Under the pieces are notes generated by a model that saw only the letters and a program-made list of their open reading frames with translations, was not told where the DNA came from and did not search any database. A stretch of 64,000 bases of DNA from Lachnospiraceae bacterium (GTDB lineage Bacteria > Bacillota > Clostridia > Lachnospirales > Lachnospiraceae), in contig JAJQDT010000060.1 in assembly GCA_021202075.1 (NCBI GenBank), forward strand, positions 1 to 64,000, read 5' to 3'. Shown piece by piece: positions 37,424 to 46,414 of the stretch (positions are counted from its first letter, which is position 1; the number at the start of each line of letters is the position of its first letter). Made by a program: the position numbers and the translations under genes.

Positions 37424-38860
37424 TCAGGCGAGTATTCCCTTCAGGATGTAGCTTTTTTGCTGTGTCATTTCGTCTAAAGTAACGCTGACCCCTTCTCGCC
37501 CTAAACCACTCATCTTATATCCGCCGAACGGCTGCTGAAGATGTCTGTAATTTCCGGAGCTGTTGATAACAACGCCTCCGCACTGCAGTCTGGAAGCCAC
37601 CCACATCGCACGCTTCATGGAGCGGGTCATCACTCCTCCCTGCAATCCATAGCTGGTTGCATTCGCAATACGAACAGCCTCTTCATCCGTTTTAAAGGTC
37701 AGGATGGGGAATACCGGGCCAAAAATCTCCATGTCTCTGGCCGCATCCATTTCCATCGTCACCCCATCCAGGATGGTCGGCTCGAAATATGTCTTATTAT
37801 AAATATTCCCGCCGCAAATGCACTTAGCGCCCTGGGCTACTGTTTTCTCAACCTGCTGCCGAACGGTTTTCGCCGCCTTCTCACTGATCAGACATCCGAA
37901 GTCGGTTTCTTCATCCAGTGGACTTCCATGATGAAGCTTCTCAAACCTGCGCATTGCCCCGTCGATAAACTCATCGTGGAGACTATTATGCACCAGAAAC
38001 CGTTTCGGCGAGCAGCAGGTTTGTCCGGCATTTTGCAGCCGTCCGGCTACCGCATTTTCAATAGCCAGTTCCAGGTCAGCATCATCAAGGACAATAAACG
38101 GATCGTTGCCTCCCAACTCAAGGAAAACGCGCTTCAGCGTCTGCGCACCTTTTTGCGCCACTTCAAGCCCTACCTCCGTACTACCGGTGAGGCTGATCGC
38201 GTCAATCTTCGGACTGCCCGAAAGAAGCCCGCCAATTTCTGAGCCGCTTCCTGTGACCAGCTGAAGAACATTTCCGGGAATCCCCTGTTCCAGACAAATC
38301 TCCACTACCTTCATCAGTGTCAGAGGATTATCTGTAGCAGGCTTGATGATGACCGCATTCCCTGCGGCAAGCGCTGCGGCCATTTTCTGAGTGCATAACT
38401 CAACTGGATAATTAAACGGAGAAATGCACGCCACAACCCCCAGAGGTTCATGGCGGGTAAAAATAATATCGTTTTCATTACCGATCTGATAGTCCGTCAG
38501 CGTCTGTCCAAAATGCTGAGTGGCCGCCTGCGCAAACCCTCTCATAATCTGAGCACACACGCGGATCTCCCCGCGGGCTTCCCGGATAATCTTTCCCATC
38601 TCCGTGCTCAGCCCTCTGGCTAACTCCTCGCGTCTTCCGTCAATCGCATCCGCACATTTGAGCATAAGACGGCACCGTTCATGTACCGGCGTTTGTGCCC
38701 ACAGCTTCTTTCCCTGCAAAGCGGCCTCTATCGCCCGCTCAATATCCGCTTCTGTCGCGCGTGGAACGGTGTCCAGCACTTCCTGGGTAGCGGAGTTGAG
38801 CACCTGTATCACTTTACCATTCCGGGCATCACATTTCTGCCCGTCTATAAACATCTGCAT
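37424..38860 (-). CDS. NAD(P)-dependent aldehyde dehydrogenase
   Basis: A 478-residue member of the ALDH superfamily. SPFNYPVELCTQKMAAALAAGNAV, the cofactor loop TGSTEVG, the general base Glu in FLELGGNDP, the nucleophilic Cys in NAGQTCCSPKR and EIFGPVFPI are all present. It is the last gene of the sugar ABC operon (ATPase, permease, binding protein, ALDH), so it probably oxidises an aldehyde arising from the imported sugar or polyol, such as lactaldehyde or glycolaldehyde. The substrate is not determinable. Confidence 0.92.
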   Translation of the reverse strand: MQMFIDGQKCDARNGKVIQVLNSATQEVLDTVPRATEADIERAIEAALQGKKLWAQTPVHERCRLMLKCADAIDGRREELARGLSTEMGKIIREARGEIRVCAQIMRGFAQAATQHFGQTLTDYQIGNENDIIFTRHEPLGVVACISPFNYPVELCTQKMAAALAAGNAVIIKPATDNPLTLMKVVEICLEQGIPGNVLQLVTGSGSEIGGLLSGSPKIDAISLTGSTEVGLEVAQKGAQTLKRVFLELGGNDPFIVLDDADLELAIENAVAGRLQNAGQTCCSPKRFLVHNSLHDEFIDGAMRRFEKLHHGSPLDEETDFGCLISEKAAKTVRQQVEKTVAQGAKCICGGNIYNKTYFEPTILDGVTMEMDAARDMEIFGPVFPILTFKTDEEAVRIANATSYGLQGGVMTRSMKRAMWVASRLQCGGVVINSSGNYRHLQQPFGGYKMSGLGREGVSVTLDEMTQQKSYILKGILA

Positions 38861-38885
38861 ATTTTACCTCGCTGCTCTTACCAGA

Positions 38886-39851
38886 TCAGAACGTAGAATC
38901 CGGATCATAGTAAGTATCAATGTTCGAGTCACTTACACTGACAGGAGTCAGATATACCAGATTGGAAATTTCTTCACCACTGTTCCAGCTCTCAATCGTC
39001 TCAATTACCATCTCCGCGCACTCATAAGGATCGTTACGGCCGGTTGCAAGGACCTGATCGCCATCCTGGATCAGAGCGTATACATTTTTATTGCCGTCAC
39101 AGCCGCAGATAATGATGTCATCACGGCCAATAGCTGCACAGGCTTCATATGCACCAAGAACCATATCATCGTTTTCCGCGAAAATGACGTTCATCTCCGG
39201 AGCCGCAGTAAGCATATCTTCCATAGCCTGCTGTCCTTCTGCCTGATTCCAGTTTCCCCATCCCTGAGTTACGATATTGATACTTGCTTCGCCATTGCTC
39301 TCAAGCTGAGCCTCTATAATACCTGCTATAACTCCTGTACGGCGAGCCACGCCAAGTGTATTTCCGGCATTTCCGCTAAGCAGGCCCATATTTATCTCTG
39401 TATTTCCAAAATATGCGGCAATATCAGCTCCTACTAATGTACCAAGCGTATAATTGTCTGACTGAATCATAGACTCATAATATGCTGAAGAATCGATGGA
39501 ATTATCCATAATAAATACAGCCACACCCGCTTCCTGGCATTCAAGAGTCGCTCCGACGGAAGCCTCAGCATCAACAGGATTAATAACAATCACATCACAA
39601 CCCTCTGTGATAAAGTTTTCTACATTAGCAAGCTCGGTACTGGTGTCACCATTCGAGTCAGCCGTGATGCACTCATAACCTTTTTCTTCACAGAGTTCCC
39701 GGAAACGCTCTTCCTGAGCGGCAAAGTAGGCGCCGTTCAGGGTCTGCATACTCAGCCCGATCTTTAATTCGGAAGTTTCTTCTGCATGAACTGTCGGTAC
39801 ACAGCCAAGCATCATACAAAGACCTAATAATACTGATATTTTCTTTTTCAT
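38886..39851 (-). CDS. sugar ABC transporter substrate-binding protein (RbsB-like)
   Basis: A 321-residue periplasmic-binding-protein I type protein with an N-terminal export signal. The signal contains LGC, a possible lipobox, as well as a signal-peptidase-I-like VHAEE. The body shows KIGLSMQTLNGAYFAAQEE, CDVIVINPVDAEAS, VFIMDNSID, FAENDDMVLGAYEA and GCDGNKNVYALIQDG, typical of ribose/galactose-type binding proteins. It lies between the permease and the ALDH genes, with a 220-base gap upstream containing a stem-loop. Confidence 0.92.
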   Translation of the reverse strand: MKKKISVLLGLCMMLGCVPTVHAEETSELKIGLSMQTLNGAYFAAQEERFRELCEEKGYECITADSNGDTSTELANVENFITEGCDVIVINPVDAEASVGATLECQEAGVAVFIMDNSIDSSAYYESMIQSDNYTLGTLVGADIAAYFGNTEINMGLLSGNAGNTLGVARRTGVIAGIIEAQLESNGEASINIVTQGWGNWNQAEGQQAMEDMLTAAPEMNVIFAENDDMVLGAYEACAAIGRDDIIICGCDGNKNVYALIQDGDQVLATGRNDPYECAEMVIETIESWNSGEEISNLVYLTPVSVSDSNIDTYYDPDSTF

Positions 39852-39985
39852 GTAAATACCTGCCTTTTCTTTTTTTATTTGCTATCATACTATAGTGACA
39901 TATCCGGCAGCGTCTCCAAGTAGTGCGTTGGACTCCACTGCCTTTCAAACTTGCGGCACTACTCACAAGTTTTATACACTTATAA

Positions 39986-40007
39986 TAAAACGACGTAAGT
40001 CGTTTTA
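39986..40007 (-). terminator. stem-loop in the permease/binding-protein gap
   Basis: TAAAACGAC-GTAA-GTCGTTTTA, a perfect 9-bp stem with a 4-base loop. Within ABC operons such elements often act as attenuators or RNA stabilisers that set the level of the binding protein. A partial terminator role is inferred. Confidence 0.45.
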
Positions 40008-40072
40008 CTTTGCGCCAGACGCGAGGCTGCGAAGCAGCCATTCCATGCGCGCCTGTGTGCATAGTTTATCTG

Positions 40073-41038
40073 TCAGCCTTCTTTGCTATTGTGCCCCTGA
40101 AGCAGCACTGCTACAATGATGATAATTCCTTTGATAACCTGCTGCGGATAAGACGCCACCTTCATTAGAGCCATAATATTACTGATCAGCCCCAGAATCA
40201 AAGCACCCATCAATGTATTTACAGGCGTCCCCCTGCCTCCGGAAAGGCTTGCCCCGCCGATCACGCAGGCCGCAATCGCATCCAGTTCCATTCCGTCACA
40301 GATACGGGCGTCTCCCACACCTGTACGTGATTCCATGATACCGCCAAATACGCAAAGGAAAGCTGAGAGCATATACACAGACATTACATACAGATTTGTA
40401 CGGATACCTGACAGCCGCACAGAGTTTTCATTACTGCCGATGGCCTTCACATACCGGCCATAGCTTGTGTAATGAAGTATAAGCGATACGATTATAACTA
40501 CCAGGCCGGCCAGAAGAACGGAGTATGGAACACCGAACAACCGGTCTTTGTTGAACGTGGTAACAATCTCATTTGTAATTGGAATTGTTTTGGCATGAGA
40601 GATCATATAAGCCACACCACGGGCTGCCGTCATGCTCGCAAGCGTAACAACAAATGGAGCCATTTTCTGATAGGCAATCAGATAGCCGACTGCGGCTCCA
40701 AAGCAAAGGCTCAGCAGAACAGTGAGAAGGAGCGCCGGAACCAGCGGCATTCCATCCGATGTCCGCGTATCTAATAAGGTAGTGAAAATTACCGCTGAAA
40801 ATGCTGCAATGGAACCTACAGAAAGGTCAATACCACCTGTAAGAATAACCATCAGCATGCCCATACTTATAACAATCAGCCCGGCATTTTGTCTTAAAAG
40901 ATTAAAGATATTTTGAGCTGTCAGAAAATTTGAGGACAAAAAGCTTGATATTATAACTAAAAGCAACAACACAGCGGCCGGAAGGTAGTCGCGTAAAGCC
41001 GCAGTGATTTTTTTTGCAGTGATTGATTGCTTACCCAT
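40073..41038 (-). CDS. sugar ABC transporter permease (RbsC-like)
   Basis: A 321-residue permease of the RbsC/BPD_transp_2 type with about eight to ten membrane segments. Hallmarks are MGMLMVILTGGIDLSVGS, AYQKMAPFVVTLASMT, YAxGxN-like KAIGSNENSVRLSGI and ACVIGGASLSGGRGTPVNT. It forms the channel with the dual ATPase. Its ribosome site AGGAGGTG lies inside the end of the ATPase gene, so the two are translationally linked. Confidence 0.93.
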   Translation of the reverse strand: MGKQSITAKKITAALRDYLPAAVLLLLVIISSFLSSNFLTAQNIFNLLRQNAGLIVISMGMLMVILTGGIDLSVGSIAAFSAVIFTTLLDTRTSDGMPLVPALLLTVLLSLCFGAAVGYLIAYQKMAPFVVTLASMTAARGVAYMISHAKTIPITNEIVTTFNKDRLFGVPYSVLLAGLVVIIVSLILHYTSYGRYVKAIGSNENSVRLSGIRTNLYVMSVYMLSAFLCVFGGIMESRTGVGDARICDGMELDAIAACVIGGASLSGGRGTPVNTLMGALILGLISNIMALMKVASYPQQVIKGIIIIVAVLLQGHNSKEG

Positions 41039-41040
41039 TA

Positions 41041-42528
41041 TTAATTTGCACCTCCTACCACAAGTTTCATAATATTCATTTCATTGATATCCTTTCGTAC
41101 CAGTTCTCCCATTTTGTGTCCATTGTCAATAACAATAACCCTGTCACACATCCCGATAATTTCATTAAGCTCAGAGGAAATCATTATAATGCCGACACCC
41201 TGATCCGTCAGATCATTCATGATATTATAAATCTCTACTTTTGCACCCACATCCACACCACGTGTAGGCTCATCCATAATCATGACTTTAGAATTTGTTG
41301 TCAGCCACTTTGCGATTACGACTTTCTGCTGGTTCCCGCCGCTCAGACTGCTGACCGGATTGTATATATTGGGAGCCTTAATCGAAAGCTTCTTCACTAA
41401 CTCTTCCGCAAGCTTTTTTTCCTTTTGTCTGCGCAGGATTCCGCGCGGTTTTGATATACGGTTTATGTTGCAGTATGTCAGATTTTCGCTGATGGCTTTC
41501 TCCAATACCAGTCCCTGTTCTTTCCTGCTTTCCGGTATCAGCGCAATCCCTTCCCGTTTCGCCTGACTGGGAGTACGAAGTTTCACCGTTTTACCGTCCA
41601 GCACTACTTTTCCGCTTTTAACAGGGTCAGCCCCAAAAACAGCCCGGGCTATTTCTGTGCGTCCGCTCCCAACCAGACCAAATAATCCTAAAATTTCTCC
41701 ACAGCGCACATTGAAATTAATATTTTCAAACACCCCGCCGGTAAGTTCCTCTACCTCGAGAACCGGTTCACCGATCCGGCTTTCCCGGTAAGGATACATA
41801 TTCAGCAGCTTGCGGCCAATCATCAGTTCCACTACTTCATCTACAGTAAAGTCTTTAATTGAGCCATTGCCTGTAACTTCGCCGTCCCGCATAATCGTTA
41901 CAGAATCACAAATAGAGAATATCTCGTCCATCCGGTGAGAAATATAGACTATACTCACTCCCAGATCTCTCAGGCGTTTAAGTGTCTCAAACAGTTTTTC
42001 CGTTTCCCGTGGTGAAAGAACTGCCGTTGGCTCATCAAGAATGAGTATCCTGGCGTTCTCTGACAGCGCTTTCGCTATTTCTACCATCTGTTTATAGGCT
42101 ACACTTATATTCCTTACCAGATTCTTTACGTTGATGTTGAAACCCAGACTGTTCATTATTTCTTCTGCACGGGCATTTAGTTTTTTCCAGTTAATAATTC
42201 CATTCCTGCCAAGACTGTCAATAAAAATATTCTCAGCCACCGTCAGTTCATCAGCCAGTTCAAGTTCCTGGTAGACAATTCCAACTCCAAGTTCTTTTCC
42301 CTTACGTGGATTGCCAATTGATACCTTCTCCCCATCTATATATATCTCTCCCGAATCCGCCGTATACGCACCGGAAAGTATTTTCATGAGGGTTGATTTA
42401 CCGGCTCCATTCTCACCAACAAGAGCATGAATTTCTCCAGGCTTCAAATAGAAATCCACGCCTTTAAGTGCAGCAATTCCGGCAAAATTTTTATGCACAT
42501 TCTGCATTTTTACCCTATCCACGCTCAT
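41041..42528 (-). CDS. sugar ABC transporter ATPase, dual domain (RbsA-like)
   Basis: A 495-residue fusion of two ABC domains. The first has Walker A GENGAGKSTLMKIL and Walker B RILILDEPTAVL. The second has a degenerate Walker A, GLVGSGRTEIARAV, with SGGNQQKVVIAKWL and VMIMDEPTRGVDVG. This asymmetry is normal for RbsA/MglA. ATG 42528 is chosen as start. A GTG at 42534 and an ATG at 42507 with GGG upstream are alternatives. First gene of the operon, directly behind a consensus promoter. Confidence 0.93.
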   Translation of the reverse strand: MSVDRVKMQNVHKNFAGIAALKGVDFYLKPGEIHALVGENGAGKSTLMKILSGAYTADSGEIYIDGEKVSIGNPRKGKELGVGIVYQELELADELTVAENIFIDSLGRNGIINWKKLNARAEEIMNSLGFNINVKNLVRNISVAYKQMVEIAKALSENARILILDEPTAVLSPRETEKLFETLKRLRDLGVSIVYISHRMDEIFSICDSVTIMRDGEVTGNGSIKDFTVDEVVELMIGRKLLNMYPYRESRIGEPVLEVEELTGGVFENINFNVRCGEILGLFGLVGSGRTEIARAVFGADPVKSGKVVLDGKTVKLRTPSQAKREGIALIPESRKEQGLVLEKAISENLTYCNINRISKPRGILRRQKEKKLAEELVKKLSIKAPNIYNPVSSLSGGNQQKVVIAKWLTTNSKVMIMDEPTRGVDVGAKVEIYNIMNDLTDQGVGIIMISSELNEIIGMCDRVIVIDNGHKMGELVRKDINEMNIMKLVVGGAN

Positions 42529-42564
42529 ACGCACCCGCTTTCATTAATCAAATTTTATAGCAAA

Positions 42565-42593
42565 ATTATAAATTCCAAGTTATGTATTGTCAA
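42565..42593 (-). promoter_or_regulatory. consensus sigma-A promoter of the sugar ABC operon
   Basis: TTGACA (42588-42593), 17 bases, TATAAT (42565-42570) on the minus strand: a perfect match. Such a strong promoter implies control by a repressor or catabolite system. No obvious operator palindrome was found. Confidence 0.88.
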
Positions 42594-42739
42594 TTACGCA
42601 CATTTTTGTTCCTACCCATTGAAAAAGATAAGGCAGATTTAATAATCAGAAAAATCGATGTCTCAACATCCAGTGATATTTATTACATTGTAAACATCAC
42701 ATACGAGAAAAGCATTAACCAGCGAACTTTGGATATATT

Positions 42740-42790
42740 TTCAAAAAAAAGGGGCTTTCGCCCCCTTTAATACCGAATATAGCTTTAATT
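42740..42790. other. GGGGCTTTCGCCCC hairpin similar to the araC-type gene 3' end
   Basis: GGGGC-TTTC-GCCCC flanked by A and T runs could end transcription on either strand. About 65 bases around it resemble the last codons of the AraC gene at 47460-47530 (TTTTCAAAAAA, GGGGCTTTCGCCCC, TACCG, TTCATAT/ TTCACAT, TGCAC in the same order). Confidence 0.45.
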
Positions 42791-42798
42791 CACATGTC

Positions 42799-43176
42799 TC
42801 ATGCACGTAAAACGAACCGCATAAACAGGCCGCTTGAGGTAATCAGAATCGGAGCATTGGGAGCTTCGTCCCGAACCTGCTTCAGCCATGCGGAATCAAA
42901 GGCATCTCCGGCTATGTATTTTTCCCGTTCCGATTCCGGCATGATTGATTTTCTGTACTGGATCACATTCGGCAAATCCACTCCGTACCAGTGTGTCGTT
43001 CCGTTGTCATCACGGTAAAAGGTCGTCTCAAGCCCGCAGCCGAGCTGTACGATCACGCTATCCGGTTTGCGCTTCAGAAAGTCCTTTATATATCTGTCCA
43101 TCCAATCCTGATAAAATGCTCCACTGTTTTTCTCGCCATGTTCCCCGCCAATCCGCCAGGTGACACAAATTTTCAT
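42799..43176 (-). pseudogene. fragment of an LCM-type O-methyltransferase
   Basis: The 125-residue frame carries the middle of a leucine-carboxyl-methyltransferase-like (LCM, class I SAM) enzyme: WMDRYIKDFLKRKPDSVIVQ, the SAM loop QLGCGLETTF, THWYGVDLPNVIQYRK, and the end of the core ITSSGLFMRF. Family members have about 250-300 residues. Here roughly the first 60 and last 100 are missing, and no ribosome site precedes the ATG. It is probably a remnant left by deletion at both sides. Confidence 0.7.
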
Positions 43177-43346
43177 GATGAATCTCTATTGTCTCTATTG
43201 GATCTCTTATTTTCACGATAAATCTCTATTGGGTCTCTCGTTTTATTTGTTTTATGAGTTTAATGACTCAGCGGCTCACAGCTTCGCCGACCATGTTTCC
43301 TGCAATACCTGAGAAACGTTATTGTCCGCAGCCGTCGCTCCCACGT

Positions 43347-46019
43347 TCAGTCATTCTTCTCCAGAATAAGTTCTCCAGAAATGCCTCCTTCCCGGGTTTC
43401 TTCCACCCGGATGGTAAGCGGTGCGTCTTCCTGCGTTTCTTTTTGCCGGGCTGCCTGAGGAGTGCCCTCCTGCGTTTCTTTCCGCCGATCTGACTGCAGT
43501 GCGTCTTCCTGCGTTCTTCGCAGAACCAGCAGTGCGCGGCCCTCGAAGAAGTGACAGCATCCGGACGAATAATCATCCTCGCTGGTCGGACTTCCGGAGC
43601 CAAATCCTTCAAGCCGTACGGCGCCATTGATAACGCAGCGCGTCTCGGCCTGCCAGTCCGGTACGCGCCTGCCGTCCGGATCGACCGCCTCAGCGCGAAT
43701 CACCAGAATACTCTCCCGGCAGGGGAAGCTTTCCGGAATTTCCTCCGGCGTCAGCCGGATCGATACAGCACTTCCAGATGTCGTAAGCGAGCTGCTTTCT
43801 GCCGCGCTCCCGCCGTGGTAGTTTATCACTTCCAGCACGCCAGGCTCATAGATCAGCGGAACCGAGACAATCCCGCTCTCCGGGACTGCATTCCGGCTGA
43901 TGGTTCTGCCGTTTACTTTTATCTCAACCTCCTCCGCGTCGCTGTAGATGTCCGCGCGGATCTCCTTTCCCTCATATCCCGGCCAGGTATAGCTTTCATA
44001 TACGTCCGCCCAGCCCCAGCTGGAAATGGCTTCCTTTTTGCCCGTGTGTTCCGGATGCAAAATCGAGATCACCGGCGCGCTGTCCATTTTCCACAGCAGG
44101 CGGCGGAATTTTCCCTGCGGACGGACAAATCCGCAGATATCAAAATCCCCACAGTTTCCGGTATGCCAGGGATAATTGCAGAACAAGCCGCCGTCCTGGT
44201 CATAGAAAGCGTGTCCGATTCCGCTCTCCCCAAGGTAATCCATCGCTGTCCAGGTAAAATCACCGATTACATACGGGTGCGCCATCGTGCGCTCCCACAC
44301 CTGCTTCATCGCCTTCGGATAGCTTTCTGTGCCGACAATGATCCTCTCCGGAAAATCGTTTCCATCCTCCTCATAGCGGTCGTCCAGATAATTGTAGCCG
44401 ACCACATCCAGGTCCTTCACAAAATCCGCCGTGATCGTGCCCCAGTTTTTTGTCACCTCATCCGCCTGCGCAAGGAATGCCTTTACCTCATCCGGCAGGC
44501 CGGCGAAATCGATCTCTTCCCCGCTGCCAAAAATATTTGCCAGAATCCCGCCGAACTCGCCGGCATCCAGAAATACAGCGCACACGCCGTTGGTAATCGC
44601 TCTGGTGTCGTCGAGACTGCGGACATAGGCGCACATCGCCTCAGAAATTTCCGGTCCGTTTCCGCTTCCGTCCCGCTCTCCGATTTCATTTCCGATGCTG
44701 TACATAATTACGGAAGGATGATTGCGGTCACGCAAGACCATGGAAGCCAGGTCTTCCTTCCAGCACTTTTCAAAGTACAGATGATAGTCGGCCGCATTCT
44801 TCTTTGCCCTCCAGCAGTCAAACGCCTCATCCATCACCAGCATTCCCAGCCGGTCGCAAGCGTCGAGCAGGGCCGTACTCGGCGGATTGTGGCTGGTGCG
44901 GATCGCGTTGTAGCCGTTTTCCTTTAACAGGCGCACCCGGCGGTATTCCATCGCGTCAAATGCACAGCTGCCAACAACGCCGTTGTCGTGGTGGATACAG
45001 CCGCCTTTGAGCTTCACTGGTTCATCATTCAGGCAAAAGCCGCGCTCGCGCGTAAACGAAAGGGTGCGGACGCCAAAAGAGACCTCTTTTTCTTCCAGAA
45101 AATCTGTTTCCTGAGCACCTGTTTTATTAGAACCCGTTTGCTGATTATCTGTCCCCTGAACATCTGTTTTTCCAGGCTTACGTACCTGCACCTTTGCCGT
45201 ATACAGATAGGGCTTATCGAGGTTCCAGGGAATCAGATCCTCTATAGAAAAATGAAATGCGCACGTTGTTTCCGCGGACGCTTTCGGCATAAAGCAGAAA
45301 TCTTCCGTCTGTTTTCCTTCATCCTGCGTGCGGCAGGCCACCTGTTTCGTCTCTCCTTTTTCATCCGGCACATGGCAAACCACCTGCTTTGTCTGCTCCG
45401 CCACAATCCTTCCATCCTCATCCAGAATCGAAAGCGTTACTTCCCGTTTTGCATCAGCAGTTGATACCGATGTATTTGTCAGCGTCACCTCCGCCCAAAT
45501 GGTCTGCATATCTGGTGTGCGGACGCTAACTGACCAGGGCGCCAGATAAATCGGTTCCCCCTCCAGCAGACGGACATGGCGATAGAGACCGCTTCCGGAA
45601 TACCAGCGGCTGTTTGGATGCGAATTGTTTTCAACAACAATCTTCAGTTTATTGTCTTCACCGAATTTCAGCCATTTTGTCAGATCCGCATAAAACTCCG
45701 TATACCCATAGTGATGCAGCGCAGCCATACTGCCATTGATCCAGATTTCAGTGTTCCCGTATGAGCCTTCCACCAGCAGCAGGAACCGGTGCCCTTTCTG
45801 TGAAGCATTCAGTTCAAAATGCTTTTCGTAGGTGCCAATTCCTCCCTGGAAAAAACCGCCTGCGCCTTCTGTCGGCGCATCCGGCATCCTCTTCGTCGAA
45901 ATCATAAAATCGTGCGGCAGATCAACGGTTTTCTTATATGCAGCACCCTTTGCGTCCTGATACGCATTTCCGCTGGAATACGCAAACGACCATCCCCTGT
46001 TAAAATCATGTGTAACCAT
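43347..46019 (-). CDS. glycoside hydrolase family 2 (beta-galactosidase/beta-glucuronidase type)
   Basis: An 890-residue GH2 enzyme: sugar-binding domain (about 1-170, WYSGSGLYRHVRL), Ig-like domain (about 170-330), TIM barrel with GGCIHHDNG, IRTSHNPPS and MDEAFDCW, the acid/base Glu in SIGNEIGE, the nucleophile Glu in IVGTESYP, and C-terminal beta domains. Substrate (galactoside, glucuronide or other) is not settled by sequence. The second domain holds low-complexity Gln/Thr-rich inserts, and the tail has a 13-residue tandem repeat (ETQEG/ETQED). No signal peptide, so it acts on imported oligosaccharides. An AraC regulator is divergent. Confidence 0.9.
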   Translation of the reverse strand: MVTHDFNRGWSFAYSSGNAYQDAKGAAYKKTVDLPHDFMISTKRMPDAPTEGAGGFFQGGIGTYEKHFELNASQKGHRFLLLVEGSYGNTEIWINGSMAALHHYGYTEFYADLTKWLKFGEDNKLKIVVENNSHPNSRWYSGSGLYRHVRLLEGEPIYLAPWSVSVRTPDMQTIWAEVTLTNTSVSTADAKREVTLSILDEDGRIVAEQTKQVVCHVPDEKGETKQVACRTQDEGKQTEDFCFMPKASAETTCAFHFSIEDLIPWNLDKPYLYTAKVQVRKPGKTDVQGTDNQQTGSNKTGAQETDFLEEKEVSFGVRTLSFTRERGFCLNDEPVKLKGGCIHHDNGVVGSCAFDAMEYRRVRLLKENGYNAIRTSHNPPSTALLDACDRLGMLVMDEAFDCWRAKKNAADYHLYFEKCWKEDLASMVLRDRNHPSVIMYSIGNEIGERDGSGNGPEISEAMCAYVRSLDDTRAITNGVCAVFLDAGEFGGILANIFGSGEEIDFAGLPDEVKAFLAQADEVTKNWGTITADFVKDLDVVGYNYLDDRYEEDGNDFPERIIVGTESYPKAMKQVWERTMAHPYVIGDFTWTAMDYLGESGIGHAFYDQDGGLFCNYPWHTGNCGDFDICGFVRPQGKFRRLLWKMDSAPVISILHPEHTGKKEAISSWGWADVYESYTWPGYEGKEIRADIYSDAEEVEIKVNGRTISRNAVPESGIVSVPLIYEPGVLEVINYHGGSAAESSSLTTSGSAVSIRLTPEEIPESFPCRESILVIRAEAVDPDGRRVPDWQAETRCVINGAVRLEGFGSGSPTSEDDYSSGCCHFFEGRALLVLRRTQEDALQSDRRKETQEGTPQAARQKETQEDAPLTIRVEETREGGISGELILEKND
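43415..43533 (-). repeat. 39-base tandem repeat within the GH2 gene
   Basis: Three to four units built around TCCTGCGTTTCTT (plus strand) with a 39-base period, encoding RRTQEDALQ / RKETQEGTPQ / QKETQEDAPL / VEETREGG. The period keeps the frame, and the units lie in an interdomain part of the C-terminus. Confidence 0.75.
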
Positions 46020-46414
46020 TTCGTTTCCTCCTGTTTTCTCCGTAGAAATTTTTATATGTTCTGAGTATAATACATTTCCTTTCGCTGCAACAGGGATATC
46101 TTGTCATAAAATCCTCGATTTTTTGTGTCAAGTATGGTATTGTATTCTAAATGAGGCAAAATGCTTCATGTCAAAGACATCATCGTTTCGCTCTGATCCG
46201 TCCCTGCGTCCTCGATTTTCTGCGAAAATCGGGACATAAAACACGCGCCACTGGCACGCAGGGCCGTTTAACGCTGCAGGACTGTTCTATGCCCCGATCT
46301 TTGCCGAAAATCAGGGACACAGGCATGGATTGAAATGATACATGGATTCATGAGTGTAAAACATGGAACAGGTTTGAAACATCTTAAATTTATATGCAGA
46401 GGAGACCATAAGCA
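46020..46414. other. divergent region between GH2 and araC-type genes
   Basis: No gene is seen. It must hold both promoters and the AraC site. The centre is occupied by a family B repeat (46196-46330). Confidence 0.55.
46196..46330. repeat. dispersed repeat, family B copy 2
   Basis: TTTTCTGCGAAAATCGGGAC, GCGCCACTGGCACGCAGGGCC and a second, similar GATCTTTGCCGAAAATCAGGG block. The first two match the copy at 34526-34620 closely. Confidence 0.75.
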
